The notes under the pieces were generated by a model. It was given only the letters and a program-made list of their open reading frames with translations, was not told the origin of the DNA and made no database searches. From Moraxella bovoculi 237 (GTDB taxonomy: Bacteria > Pseudomonadota > Gammaproteobacteria > Pseudomonadales > Moraxellaceae), in NCBI RefSeq assembly GCF_000696305.2, contig NZ_AOMT01000035.1, forward strand, positions 1 to 50,125: 50,125 nt of DNA. Reading direction: 5' to 3'. Positions 1 through 8,208 of this stretch are shown piece after piece (the first letter of the stretch is position 1; each line of letters starts with the position of its first letter). The position numbers and the translations under genes were made by a program.

Positions 1-423
1 GTTGGCATTATCAACAGCAGTATGTGTGTTGGCAGCAATGGCTTCAATGAGTACATCGTCTGTTGCGTCCAAAGCACTAACAATATCGCCCACGCCATCA
101 AGAGCAGCATGGTGGTCTCCAATTGTCTCATAAGCTAGTTTAAACCATTCCGAAAGGTTATCAAGATCAGTGCTTGTTTCTTTTGCAGCAACCTCTAAAT
201 TTTCTATTCTTTCATAGTTCAATTCACTAAGGTTAGCCAGTTCCGTAGTACTTTCTGTATAGTGCGATTTAACTTGAGCAACCGCTTGACCAGCTACCGT
301 ACTTGCTACAGCCAATGCCAACGCAGAGGCGATCACACGACCTTTTGAGCGAGAAGTGGCGATTTCTGAGCATACCACCGATTGACCAAGCGAGTTGCGC
401 TTGACTTTAAAGATTTTATTCAC
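1..423 (-). CDS. ESPR-type autotransporter adhesin, N-terminal part (cut by window edge)
   Basis: The reading frame is open for 141 codons from a GTG at 423 down to base 1 and runs off the window. The N-terminus MNKIFKVKRNSLGQSVVCSE is a typical extended signal peptide region (ESPR), followed by a hydrophobic signal stretch (about residues 30-50, ending AGQAVAQ). ESPRs are found on type V secreted proteins, chiefly trimeric (YadA/UspA/Hag-like) autotransporters and filamentous haemagglutinins. The mature part seen is polar, Ala/Asn/Asp/Glu-rich and helical in character, which suits a coiled-coil stalk of a trimeric adhesin. An AGGAG ribosome-binding site lies seven bases before the GTG, which decides the start. 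Which subfamily it belongs to cannot be settled without the rest of the gene. Confidence 0.82.
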   Translation of the reverse strand, partial: MNKIFKVKRNSLGQSVVCSEIATSRSKGRVIASALALAVASTVAGQAVAQVKSHYTESTTELANLSELNYERIENLEVAAKETSTDLDNLSEWFKLAYETIGDHHAALDGVGDIVSALDATDDVLIEAIAANTHTAVDNAN

Positions 424-521
424 AAGATAACTCCTATCTGATTTGTGATGGAAGGTAAATAAGAGCCCATTGTGTAGCTTTTGGGCACCTATCACCATAT
501 GTTTTAACACCGTTTTGCTTT

Positions 522-550
522 ATGGTAACAAGGCATTCCTTTTGTGTCAA
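522..550 (-). promoter_or_regulatory. promoter of the adhesin gene
   Basis: On the minus strand there is TTGACA (550-545), a 17-base spacer, then TACCAT (527-522), about 100 bases before the GTG start of the adhesin. The -35 is a perfect consensus. No poly-G or tetranucleotide tract was seen between promoter and start, so there is no obvious slipped-strand phase-variation switch of the kind known for Moraxella uspA genes. Confidence 0.5.
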
Positions 551-775
551 ATATATTTTAGCAACACTTGAAGCCTTGCTATAAAATTTTTTGGATTTTT
601 TGGGGTTGTTTTGGCAATTATTATGTGTGGCGATTGGCGTTTCGTCGCATCCCTCATTGTGCTTCCAGTTAGCACTTGCTAAGAATAGATATTATTTGAA
701 TGCTGGGAGATCGCTGTGTCTGGGGCGCATAAGATGAGCGGATGTATTATTGGCAAGATAGGTCATTTGCCTGCA

Positions 776-802
776 TTGTCATTGTGCGATGTGTGTTATA
801 AT
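776..802 (+). promoter_or_regulatory. probable galU promoter (extended -10)
   Basis: TTGTCA (776-781), a short 15-base spacer and TATAAT (797-802) preceded by TGT, an extended -10 element. The site lies 138 bases before galU, leaving a long untranslated leader. Confidence 0.45.
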
Positions 803-939
803 CGAACATTGATTGAATGCCATGAGGTTGAATGGTCATGATGGATCATTTGGCTGGTCTGATGCTCAAGGCGTCATGACTTTTTTGAATTGCTGTTATT
901 TAATCATAGTAGCCGTTGTAGATGTGATAGGTAGTTTAG

Positions 940-1806
940 ATGAAATCAGTAACTTATGCCATCATTCCTTGTGCAGGCTTTGGCACACGGATGCTCCCGC
1001 TTTCAAAAGCCATCCCAAAAGAGCTGTTGCCACTTGGCAATCGCCCAAGCATTCATTATGTGATTGATGAAGCGATCAAAGCAGGCATTAAAAACATCGT
1101 GCTTGTCAATCACTCCCAAAAAAGTGCGATAGAAAATTATTTTGATGTCAATGGCGAACTTGACAGTCAATTAAGACATAAGGGCAAAAATGAGCTGGCC
1201 GACAGTCTAAACTTTTTGCCAGATGATGTGGTGATTGCCAGCGTGCGTCAAGGCAAGCCTTTGGGGCTTGGGCACGCTGTGCTACAAGGGCGTGCGGTGG
1301 TGGGCGATAATCCTTTTGCTGTGCTTTTGCCTGATGTGGTGCTTGACCCATTTGACACAGATTATGCCAGTCAAAACTTGGCATTTATGCTAAAAGAATT
1401 TGAAAAAACGGGTCGCTCACAAATCCTTGTCAACCCTGTGGCGGTGGCGGACATTGACAAATATGGCATTGCTAAATTACAAAATGCCCAAACCCTTGAA
1501 AAATCAAGCCAAAACCAAGTGCTGCCTGTTACAGGTTTTGTAGAAAAACCAAACGCCAAAGACGCACCGTCAAACCTTGCGGTGGTGGGTCGCTATGTGT
1601 TTGACAATGCTATTTTTGAGCATCTTGCCAACACTGCCCCAAGCGTGGGCGATGAAATTCAGCTGACCGATGCGATTGATGCACTGATTGGCAGTCAGGG
1701 CGTGGATGTAACAACAATGGTGGGTAACAGCTTTGATGCTGGCGATATGACAAGTTATATGCAGGCGTTTGTTTATTTTGCTGAGCATATTGGCGAGCCA
1801 TTTTAA
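940..1806 (+). CDS. galU: UTP--glucose-1-phosphate uridylyltransferase
   Basis: The enzyme makes UDP-glucose from UTP and glucose-1-phosphate in the cytoplasm, feeding lipooligosaccharide, capsule and galactose pathways. The 288-aa length fits the family. The nucleotide-binding loop GFGTRMLPLSKAIPKE starts at residue 13, and VEKP and GDEIQLTDAI motifs of bacterial GalU are present further on. The ATG at 940 places the beta-strand YAIIP directly before the loop, as in homologues; the ribosome-binding site is weak (AGGTAGTTT). pgi follows after nine bases, so the two are co-transcribed. In Acinetobacter the same gene opens the conserved galU-ugd-gpi-gne1 block that flanks the capsule locus, but no capsule genes are visible here. 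Confidence 0.96.
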   Translation: MKSVTYAIIPCAGFGTRMLPLSKAIPKELLPLGNRPSIHYVIDEAIKAGIKNIVLVNHSQKSAIENYFDVNGELDSQLRHKGKNELADSLNFLPDDVVIASVRQGKPLGLGHAVLQGRAVVGDNPFAVLLPDVVLDPFDTDYASQNLAFMLKEFEKTGRSQILVNPVAVADIDKYGIAKLQNAQTLEKSSQNQVLPVTGFVEKPNAKDAPSNLAVVGRYVFDNAIFEHLANTAPSVGDEIQLTDAIDALIGSQGVDVTTMVGNSFDAGDMTSYMQAFVYFAEHIGEPF

Positions 1807-1815
1807 GGATTTGCC

Positions 1816-3438
1816 ATGAATCAAAGTCCCACTTGGCAAACTCTACACGCCCTTGCCCAAACCGAGCGCACCTTAACCGAGCTGTTCAAAGATGACAAAC
1901 GTGGCGAGCGGTTTGGCGTGTCGGCTTGTGATATGTACATGGATTTTAGTAAGCAAGCGATTGACGATGAGATTTTATCAGCGTTATTGAGCTTGGCGGA
2001 CGATTGTCAATTATTCAATAAAATCAATGATTTATTAACAGGTAAAAAAGTAAACGACTCTGAAAACCGTCCCGCCTTGCACACCGCGTTACGCTTACCA
2101 AAGGGCGAGTCGCTCATCGTGGACGGTGCGGACGTAAACGCCCAAGTCCACGACAGCCTTGCCAAAGCCGAGACGATTGTTAGCCGTATCCGCACAGGCG
2201 TGTGGCGTGGCTATGCAGGTCATGCCATGACGGATGTGGTCAATATCGGTGTGGGCGGTTCGGATTTAGGGCCCCTAATGGCAACGACTGCCTTGTCCGA
2301 GTGGTCAGACACGTCCATTCGGGTGCATTTTGTCTCTAACATGGACGGCACTCAGCTTGACAGTCTGTTAAAGGTGCTAAATCCGCAAACCACACTGTTT
2401 ATCATTTCATCAAAGTCGTTTGGTACGATAGACACGCTCTCCAACGCCAAAACCGCCTTGGGTTGGCTGTTGTGCGCCCATGACAATAAACCCACGATTT
2501 TGCGTCGTCATTTTATTGGCATTTCCACACGTCCTGACAAGATGAGCGATTGGGGCATTCATGAAAATAATCAGTTGCTACTGTGGGACTGGGTCGGCGG
2601 TCGGTTTAGTATGTGGTCGGTCATCGGGCTTGCCATTGCCATAAAAATCGGCATGGACGGCTTTTATGAGCTACTATCAGGGGCGAACGATATGGACAAG
2701 CATTTTGCCACAGCCGATTTTGCCCAAAATATGCCCGTCCTACTTGGGCTGTTGGGTGTATGGAACAGCACTTTTTTGGGGATTAACGCCCACACCGTGC
2801 TACCTTATGACGGCAGATTGTCGCATTTTCCCAACTATCTGACCCAGCTTGAAATGGAGTCCAACGGCAAATCGGTCGCCAGAGATGGTCAGCAGGTCGG
2901 CTATGACACTTGCCCGATTTTGTGGGGTGACATTGGTTCAAATGCCCAGCACGCTTTTTATCAGCTCCTTCATCAGGGCACGCAACGGGTCTCTTGCGAC
3001 TTTATCACGCCCATTCATCGCTATCATCAGCACCAAACTGCCAATTCTCATTTGTCCGAACAGCACAAGCTTTCCTTGTCAAATTGCCTTGCTCAGTCGC
3101 AGGTGTTGGCATTTGGCAATCACGCCTTGCCTGATGAGTTGCAAAAAAATGACGATGATTTTGCCCAATTTAAACAATATCGTGGCAATCAGCCGTCCAC
3201 AACGCTTTTGCTTGACAGCCTAACGCCAAAAACGCTCGGCTCACTCATCGCCCTATATGAGCATAAAGTTTATGTGATGAGCGTGATTTGGGGTATCAAT
3301 CCGTTTGACCAATGGGGCGTGGAAGTGGGTAAAGTCATGGCAAATCAGGTCTATGACGTATTGTGCGACAAACAAAGCGTGGGGGCGTTTGATTCATCAA
3401 CCAATACGCTGTTAAATAAAATTAAGGGTAAATTTTAA
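1816..3438 (+). CDS. pgi: glucose-6-phosphate isomerase
   Basis: Interconverts glucose-6-phosphate and fructose-6-phosphate in the cytoplasm, linking the sugar-nucleotide branch to central metabolism. At 540 aa it has the full family length. Visible hallmarks are SKSFGTIDTLSNA in the phosphate-binding loop, GGRFSMWSVIGLAIA, the catalytic Glu in QLEMESNGKSV, the His in QHAFYQLLHQG and the C-terminal INPFDQWGVEVGK with the active-site Lys. It lies nine bases after galU with GGATTTGCC before the ATG. The pairing galU-pgi is that of the Acinetobacter capsule-flanking block, with ugd displaced to after pgi. Confidence 0.97.
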   Translation: MNQSPTWQTLHALAQTERTLTELFKDDKRGERFGVSACDMYMDFSKQAIDDEILSALLSLADDCQLFNKINDLLTGKKVNDSENRPALHTALRLPKGESLIVDGADVNAQVHDSLAKAETIVSRIRTGVWRGYAGHAMTDVVNIGVGGSDLGPLMATTALSEWSDTSIRVHFVSNMDGTQLDSLLKVLNPQTTLFIISSKSFGTIDTLSNAKTALGWLLCAHDNKPTILRRHFIGISTRPDKMSDWGIHENNQLLLWDWVGGRFSMWSVIGLAIAIKIGMDGFYELLSGANDMDKHFATADFAQNMPVLLGLLGVWNSTFLGINAHTVLPYDGRLSHFPNYLTQLEMESNGKSVARDGQQVGYDTCPILWGDIGSNAQHAFYQLLHQGTQRVSCDFITPIHRYHQHQTANSHLSEQHKLSLSNCLAQSQVLAFGNHALPDELQKNDDDFAQFKQYRGNQPSTTLLLDSLTPKTLGSLIALYEHKVYVMSVIWGINPFDQWGVEVGKVMANQVYDVLCDKQSVGAFDSSTNTLLNKIKGKF

Positions 3439-3466
3439 AAAGTATTTTTAATAAAAATTACGGTAA

Positions 3467-4753
3467 ATGATAATGAAAACACACGATACGGTCTATATCA
3501 TCGGAGCAAATCATGAAGCGATTAACGCAGGGATTTTGTTTGCCAGTTTAAATAAAAAAGTGCATTTATTAAGTGTTAAAAATGCCATTGATGAGACGTT
3601 GTTTCATTACCATTTTGACCGTCAAATTAATGCCTTATGGTCGCTGTATGTGAATGAAAATAAAATCATTCATCATCACAAAAATAGCCGTGATGATACA
3701 CTTGATTTTATTAAACAATCCCAAGGCAGTTTAATCTGGCTATTTGTTGATGACATGAGTGATGAAGAATTGGCATTATTTACCGAAACACAGGATAATC
3801 CGCACAGTCAAATTATCCTAAGTGGTATTGATACCATTGGCAAAATGGAGCAAATTGCCGATGAAATGATTAGTAAATGGGTGTATTATTTGCCGTTTGT
3901 TTTTATGAAAGACGGGGCGAATTTTAGCAGTTTTTATCAATCGGATTTGGTATTGATTGGTGAAAAAACAGCAAATAGTGTGGTAAATTGCGAAATCATC
4001 TCTTTTATCAAATCCCAAGCCAAAAAATTTCAAATTGACACCATTAAAACCATAGAATTTGCTCGTAGTGCGATTATGGCAATGCTTGCCACTCGCTTGT
4101 CGTTTATGAATGAAATGACACGCCTTGCCGATAAAGAAAACGTCAATATCAAGCACATTGAGCGGATTATGGGCTCGGACAGTCGTATTGGTTCGGCATA
4201 TTTGGGAGCAGGTTGGGGGTTTGGCGGAAAGACCCTGCCCAATGAATTGGCTTTATTAAAAAGTCAATTTGACAATCAAAACGTCAAATCGGATGTGTTA
4301 AATGCCGTGATTGATGTCAATGATGACCAAAAAGAGCTGATTTTTAGAAAATTTTGGCGATATTTTAATGGCTTTATAGAAAATAAAACCGTGATGATAT
4401 GGGGGGCAGGTTATCGCACTGGGGCAGGGCTTAGTACCAATAGTGCCATTCACCCTTTATTAAAATTGTTGTGGTCGTATGACATAAAGACGATGGTTTA
4501 TACCAATAATACCACGATTGAATTACAAACGATGTATGAAAATGAGCGGTTATTTTCAATCACAAATGACCCTTATGAATTAAATGAAATAGACGGTTTA
4601 TTTATTATTAATTGGTCGGGATTAACACCGCCTGATGTTTATGAATTAAATAAACATAATATACCGATATTTGATGCCAAAAATATTTTAAGTGATGATG
4701 AGATTAAAATTTTAACCAGTGATTATATTGGTATTGGTCGCAAAAATCACTAA
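3467..4753 (+). CDS. UDP-glucose dehydrogenase-like protein lacking catalytic residues
   Basis: The 428-aa product has the architecture of the UDP-glucose/GDP-mannose dehydrogenase family: an N-terminal Rossmann-like fold (YIIGANHEAINAG), a central helical domain (ATRLSFMNEMTRLAD, then DSRIGSAYLGAGWGFGG) and a C-terminal nucleotide-sugar domain (MIWGAGYRTGAG). Key residues are replaced. The catalytic Cys of the family motif GFGGSCFPKD is Thr here (GFGGKTLPNE, near residue 256), its Lys is Asn and its Asp is Glu. The Lys and Asn of KxxxN before the central helix are Glu and Ser (EFARSA, near 197-202). The glycine loop GxGxxG is also changed. Oxidation of UDP-glucose by the usual mechanism is therefore unlikely. 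It sits 28 bases after pgi in the position of ugd. It is visibly richer in TTA, AAT and AAA codons than galU and pgi. ATG at 3467 or 3473 could start it; neither has a good ribosome-binding site. Confidence 0.75.
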   Translation: MIMKTHDTVYIIGANHEAINAGILFASLNKKVHLLSVKNAIDETLFHYHFDRQINALWSLYVNENKIIHHHKNSRDDTLDFIKQSQGSLIWLFVDDMSDEELALFTETQDNPHSQIILSGIDTIGKMEQIADEMISKWVYYLPFVFMKDGANFSSFYQSDLVLIGEKTANSVVNCEIISFIKSQAKKFQIDTIKTIEFARSAIMAMLATRLSFMNEMTRLADKENVNIKHIERIMGSDSRIGSAYLGAGWGFGGKTLPNELALLKSQFDNQNVKSDVLNAVIDVNDDQKELIFRKFWRYFNGFIENKTVMIWGAGYRTGAGLSTNSAIHPLLKLLWSYDIKTMVYTNNTTIELQTMYENERLFSITNDPYELNEIDGLFIINWSGLTPPDVYELNKHNIPIFDAKNILSDDEIKILTSDYIGIGRKNH

Positions 4754-4776
4754 GCCCATTTTTAAGAGAGTATGAC

Positions 4777-5822
4777 ATGAAAAATCCTAGTAACAGGCAG
4801 AGCAGGCTATATCGGCTCACATACCTTGATTGAACTCATCAAGGCAGGTTATAAGCCTGTGGTGTAGGATAATTTGTCCAATTCTAGCCCTGTGGCGATT
4901 GGGCGTGTACAAAAAATTGTCGGTACGCAGATGGCATTTATCAAGGCGATGTCTTAGATAAGGCTCATTTGGAGCGGGTGTTTGATGAACATGATTTTTT
5001 TGGTGTGATTCATTTTGCAGGGCTAAAATTGCAGGGCTAAAAGCGGTGGGCGAGAGCGTGGCAAAACCGCTTAAATACTACCAAAACAACGTAACAGGTA
5101 CGCTAAATCTCTTAGAAGTTATGAAAGACAAGGGCATAACCAACTTTGTCTTTTCATCATCGGCAACCGTCTATGGCGACCCCAAAGTGTTGCCCATTAC
5201 CGAGACCGCCAAACGCTCATGCGCCAATCCTTATGGGCAGTCCAAGCTCACGGTTGATTATATCCTAGAAGATTTGGCAAAATCCGCCAAGGACAGCCAA
5301 GTGTGGAATATTATCTCCCTACGTTACTTTAACCCCATTGGGGCGGACTTATCAGGGACAATCGGCGAAGACCCAAGCGACATTCCCAACAGCCTTATGC
5401 CTCATACCAGCCAAGTGGCGGTGGGTAAATTAGAAAAATTATCCGTGTTTGGCGATGATGATGATACTGTTGATGGTACAGGGGTGCGTGATTATATTCA
5501 TGTGATGGATTTGGCAAAAGGTCATGTGTCAGCACTGGATTATATCGCCAAATGTGAGACGGCTTTTGGCTTTGAGCCGATTAACCTAGGCACAGGCAAC
5601 GGCACAAGCGTACTACAACTGGTTAATGCCTTTATCCACACCACAGGGCAGTCCGTGCCATACGTCATCGCCTGAAGACGAGCAGGGGGCATTGCCACTT
5701 GCTATGCCAGTAGCGATAAAGCCAAAAATTTGCTTGGCTAGATGGCAGAACACGACATCGAGCGTATGTGCGTGGATACATGGCATTGGCAAAGTCAAAA
5801 TCCCAGAGGGTATCATGCTTAA
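4777..5822 (+). pseudogene. galE: UDP-glucose 4-epimerase, degraded
   Basis: Three frames together spell a whole GalE, from ILVTG..AGYIGSHTLIELIKAGY near the start to CVDTWHWQSQNPRGYHA at the end. The reading is broken by at least six lesions: an extra A in the A run at 4780-4784 directly after the ATG; TAG at 4865-4867 in place of a Leu codon; a lost T near 4940; a 14-base tandem duplication (5015-5028 and 5029-5042); a frame change near 5673; and TAG at 5741-5743 in place of Trp. The cofactor loop TGGAGYIG also reads TGRAGYIG. The longest intact piece (5046-5675) still has SSSATVYG, the YGQSK catalytic motif and RYFNPIGA, so it must not be called a functional short epimerase. It ends at a terminator and is the last gene of the galU block. 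Confidence 0.93.
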
Positions 5823-5846
5823 AAAAACCGCCCAAAGGCGGTTTTT
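5823..5846. terminator. bidirectional terminator between galE remnant and M48 gene
   Basis: AAAAACCGCC, loop CAAA, GGCGGTTTTT. It has A and T tracts on both sides and so can stop transcription from either strand. Confidence 0.85.
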
Positions 5847-5868
5847 GCGACATTATGACAGTCATGTC

Positions 5869-6888
5869 CTATTCACTATGCTTCTTAACCTGCTCAATCC
5901 GCTTATCCGTCTTGGGGTGCGTGGACAGTACCGACCAATGTCCTTGACCATTGCCATCTTCTTTTTTCATTTTCTCAAAGAAGTTGGCAAGGTGCAAGGG
6001 CGATATGCCAAGGCGTTTTAGCTCATCGATGGCAAATTTATCTGCTTCCATCTCCGCAGCTTGGGAGTATTGGGTGGCAGCGAGCATGGTGGGTAGGGCG
6101 AGTATCAAATCAGATGCATCGCCTGTGATGACGATGACCAGTACTCCCACACCAATACTGCTAATCGCCTGCTCTAAGCTATGACGATGCACCAGATGCC
6201 CCTGTTCATGGGCAAGCACGGCTAGGATCTCGTTGTCATCCCCACTAAGCTCGATGAGCTCATCCGTGATGACGATGGTGTTATTGGGAATGGCCAGTGC
6301 ATTGGCGCCGATGTCCCCGCCACTTCTGACGATGATTTTGGCTTGTGGGTTGGCATCTAGCTTATCATACAGAGCCTTGATCTCATCTTGGCGCGCCTTA
6401 GACAGGGCGCTGGGCCCGGTCATCTCCATGACGTATTGCTCAGCATGATTGCCTGCCTCCATAAGAACATCGCTGGGCAGTCTTTGGGTGATGTGGTGAG
6501 ATGCCATCGGAATGCCAAAACGAACCAACCCAAAGACTAACACGCACAATATCATCAACCCCGTTCCGATCCACGCCCAGTGGTTCTCCATCTTGGTGAT
6601 GTTATCGAATAGCGAACGATGCTGCAGCTCGATCCAATCGGGTGGCGAGCCTAGAAATTCTATGCGCGCGCCATCGGACAGCATGATGGCGTGTGGCGAA
6701 TTATCCACGCTGGGCAGGTATTCACAATTCTTGGCAAAGTAACGCTTCTCTTGGTGTGTGTTGTCGGTATTTCTCCAGACAACCACAAGACCATCCGCTT
6801 GACCTTGGTAAAATACAGGATGAATTTGAGCGTTGTGCGCTTTACTGATTTGCCCATCAAAATACCGCACGGTCACAGCTTGATTCAT
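5869..6888 (-). CDS. M48 family membrane metallopeptidase
   Basis: The zinc motif HEQGH lies at residues 227-231, with the third-ligand Glu in AEMEADKFA (about 279), as in M48 peptidases. A soluble N-terminal domain of about 100 residues (VRYFDGQISKAH...) precedes one membrane helix at about 103-125 and the peptidase domain follows; a hydrophobic stretch near 243-270 may be a second membrane contact. The likely role is turnover of membrane or envelope proteins, by analogy with HtpX/BepA relatives; the substrate is unknown. I prefer the ATG at 6888, eleven bases after the stop of the DUF898 gene. An upstream TTG at 6906 would overlap that gene. It is the second gene of a two-gene operon. Confidence 0.88.
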   Translation of the reverse strand: MNQAVTVRYFDGQISKAHNAQIHPVFYQGQADGLVVVWRNTDNTHQEKRYFAKNCEYLPSVDNSPHAIMLSDGARIEFLGSPPDWIELQHRSLFDNITKMENHWAWIGTGLMILCVLVFGLVRFGIPMASHHITQRLPSDVLMEAGNHAEQYVMEMTGPSALSKARQDEIKALYDKLDANPQAKIIVRSGGDIGANALAIPNNTIVITDELIELSGDDNEILAVLAHEQGHLVHRHSLEQAISSIGVGVLVIVITGDASDLILALPTMLAATQYSQAAEMEADKFAIDELKRLGISPLHLANFFEKMKKEDGNGQGHWSVLSTHPKTDKRIEQVKKHSE

Positions 6889-6899
6889 GCTAGACTCAC

Positions 6900-8006
6900 T
6901 TACCAAGACACATCAAAGTCGAACACGTCGCTGATCTCTTCTGCCAGAGGCGATACGTTATCCGCGCCCGGCGTGGTCAGCGCATCGAAGTCGTCCACCA
7001 CAGACAGGGTGAGGGTTTCGGTTTTGTAGCGGTGCATTCTCACCGCTGCCCAAGGGTGTAATAAGCCTACGCTTAGGACGGTTGCGATGACATTGGTTAG
7101 GCTGATGAAGGCGAATTTTAATGGGCTAAAGCTCACCAAGACGAAGCGATTGTCCCCCAAGGTTAATTTGCCCCAGATGGCGCGATGGATATAGCCTTGC
7201 ATAAGTGGAAAAATAAGCAGCATCACAGCGTAGATGATTGCGATGATGCCTATTGCCACAGGTGGTAGCGACCCATCGGGTGAGGTCATCGTCTCTACTT
7301 GGCTAAAGATAAAACCAACACCCAGCAACATCACAACGAAAAATGCAAGTAACGGCAGAATCATCGCCTTATACATGTCCCAGACGCTGGTGTTGAAGTT
7401 GAATTTAAGTTGTCCAAAATACGTATTGTCAAATTGATAACGCTTAAACAACCAAATCGTAAATGGTGTTAACAGACCGAAGCTTACGAAGTTTAAAGCC
7501 ACAATTAGCAACATCACCACATAAGCCGCCGCGAGCGTACCACCAAAACCAAAGCGAACATTATTAAATTGGCTGTTTCTCGCCATAAAACGCAGCGTCG
7601 AGCGCAGCATCCAAGGGAAAACCAAGAATAGTAATATCGCCCCTGCAAAAGCAATCTCAGGCGAGAACTGACCAAAGACGCTGATGGCGACATAGATGGC
7701 GATGGCGATCAGGCGCCCGATCAAGATGCGCTTGGGGTTGGCGGTAAAATCAAAACTCTTGCCATCAAGGTGCGTATTGCCATAAAAATAACGTAGGCGG
7801 CGCACTTTCGCCCATGGTGAGTAGATGCCCAGCGTAACGATGGTCAGCACCAGATTGACAATCCAAATCTTAAAATAAGCCATTGCTGTACCACCAAAGG
7901 TAAAGCGATGAGTGGTCGGCTCAGGCTGCAAGGTAGGCAGTGGAGGTGGCGCGGACGAAGCTGACAATACATCGCTGCCCATGTCGGTGTGGATATTATT
8001 TGACAT
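6900..8006 (-). CDS. DUF898 (YjgN-like) membrane protein
   Basis: The 368-aa product has multiple hydrophobic helices and two copies of the family pattern: HRFTFGGTAMAYFKIWIVNLVLTIVTLGIYSPWAKVRRLRY is split between an F-x-G opening and the conserved LGIYSPWAKVR; a second, related segment reads VGLLHPWAAVRMHRY. These mark DUF898 inner-membrane proteins of unknown function. AGGA lies seven bases before the ATG at 8006. The M48 gene follows by eleven bases, a frequent pairing, suggesting the protease and this channel- or scaffold-like protein work together in the inner membrane. The function itself is not known. Confidence 0.88.
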   Translation of the reverse strand: MSNNIHTDMGSDVLSASSAPPPLPTLQPEPTTHRFTFGGTAMAYFKIWIVNLVLTIVTLGIYSPWAKVRRLRYFYGNTHLDGKSFDFTANPKRILIGRLIAIAIYVAISVFGQFSPEIAFAGAILLFLVFPWMLRSTLRFMARNSQFNNVRFGFGGTLAAAYVVMLLIVALNFVSFGLLTPFTIWLFKRYQFDNTYFGQLKFNFNTSVWDMYKAMILPLLAFFVVMLLGVGFIFSQVETMTSPDGSLPPVAIGIIAIIYAVMLLIFPLMQGYIHRAIWGKLTLGDNRFVLVSFSPLKFAFISLTNVIATVLSVGLLHPWAAVRMHRYKTETLTLSVVDDFDALTTPGADNVSPLAEEISDVFDFDVSW

Positions 8007-8208
8007 GAAAATCCTTTACTATTGAAAATGATTATTAAATGATAAACAACAGCATTGTATCAGGAATATTGCCAAAAAGAAACCTGAGCTTATATTAGGC
8101 TTGCTTGAGGGGTTTTTTGGATGACAGCATTCGCTGAGTGCTTAGGATGATTATCCGCTGGGCTTAATTATGCTACAATAACAGACTGATAATTAGGAGA
8201 TTTAAATC

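Larger units (their letters stand above)
424..939. other. intergenic region between adhesin and galU
   Basis: This 516-base divergent gap is AT-rich and holds the adhesin promoter and the galU promoter. A GTGCT/AGCAC inverted repeat lies near 659-676 without a following T tract. I see no protein-like reading frame; the longest frame (from 813) runs into galU in another frame and does not look like a protein. Confidence 0.5.

Noticed and set aside
813-1067. 84-codon frame overlapping the galU start
   Set aside because: It overlaps galU in another frame, has no ribosome-binding site and no protein-like pattern.
5046-5675. A 209-codon GalE-like reading frame that could be called a short epimerase
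   Set aside because: It lacks the NAD-binding N-terminus and the C-terminus, both of which are present next to it in other frames. It is the middle of a pseudogene.
6886-6906. TTG at 6906 as start of the M48 gene
   Set aside because: It overlaps the DUF898 stop codon and adds six residues; the ATG at 6888 gives clean spacing.
7999-8045. Possible Fur box upstream of the DUF898 gene
   Set aside because: The stretch GAAAATGATTATTAAATGA matches the 19-base consensus at only about 11 positions, which is near background in AT-rich sequence.
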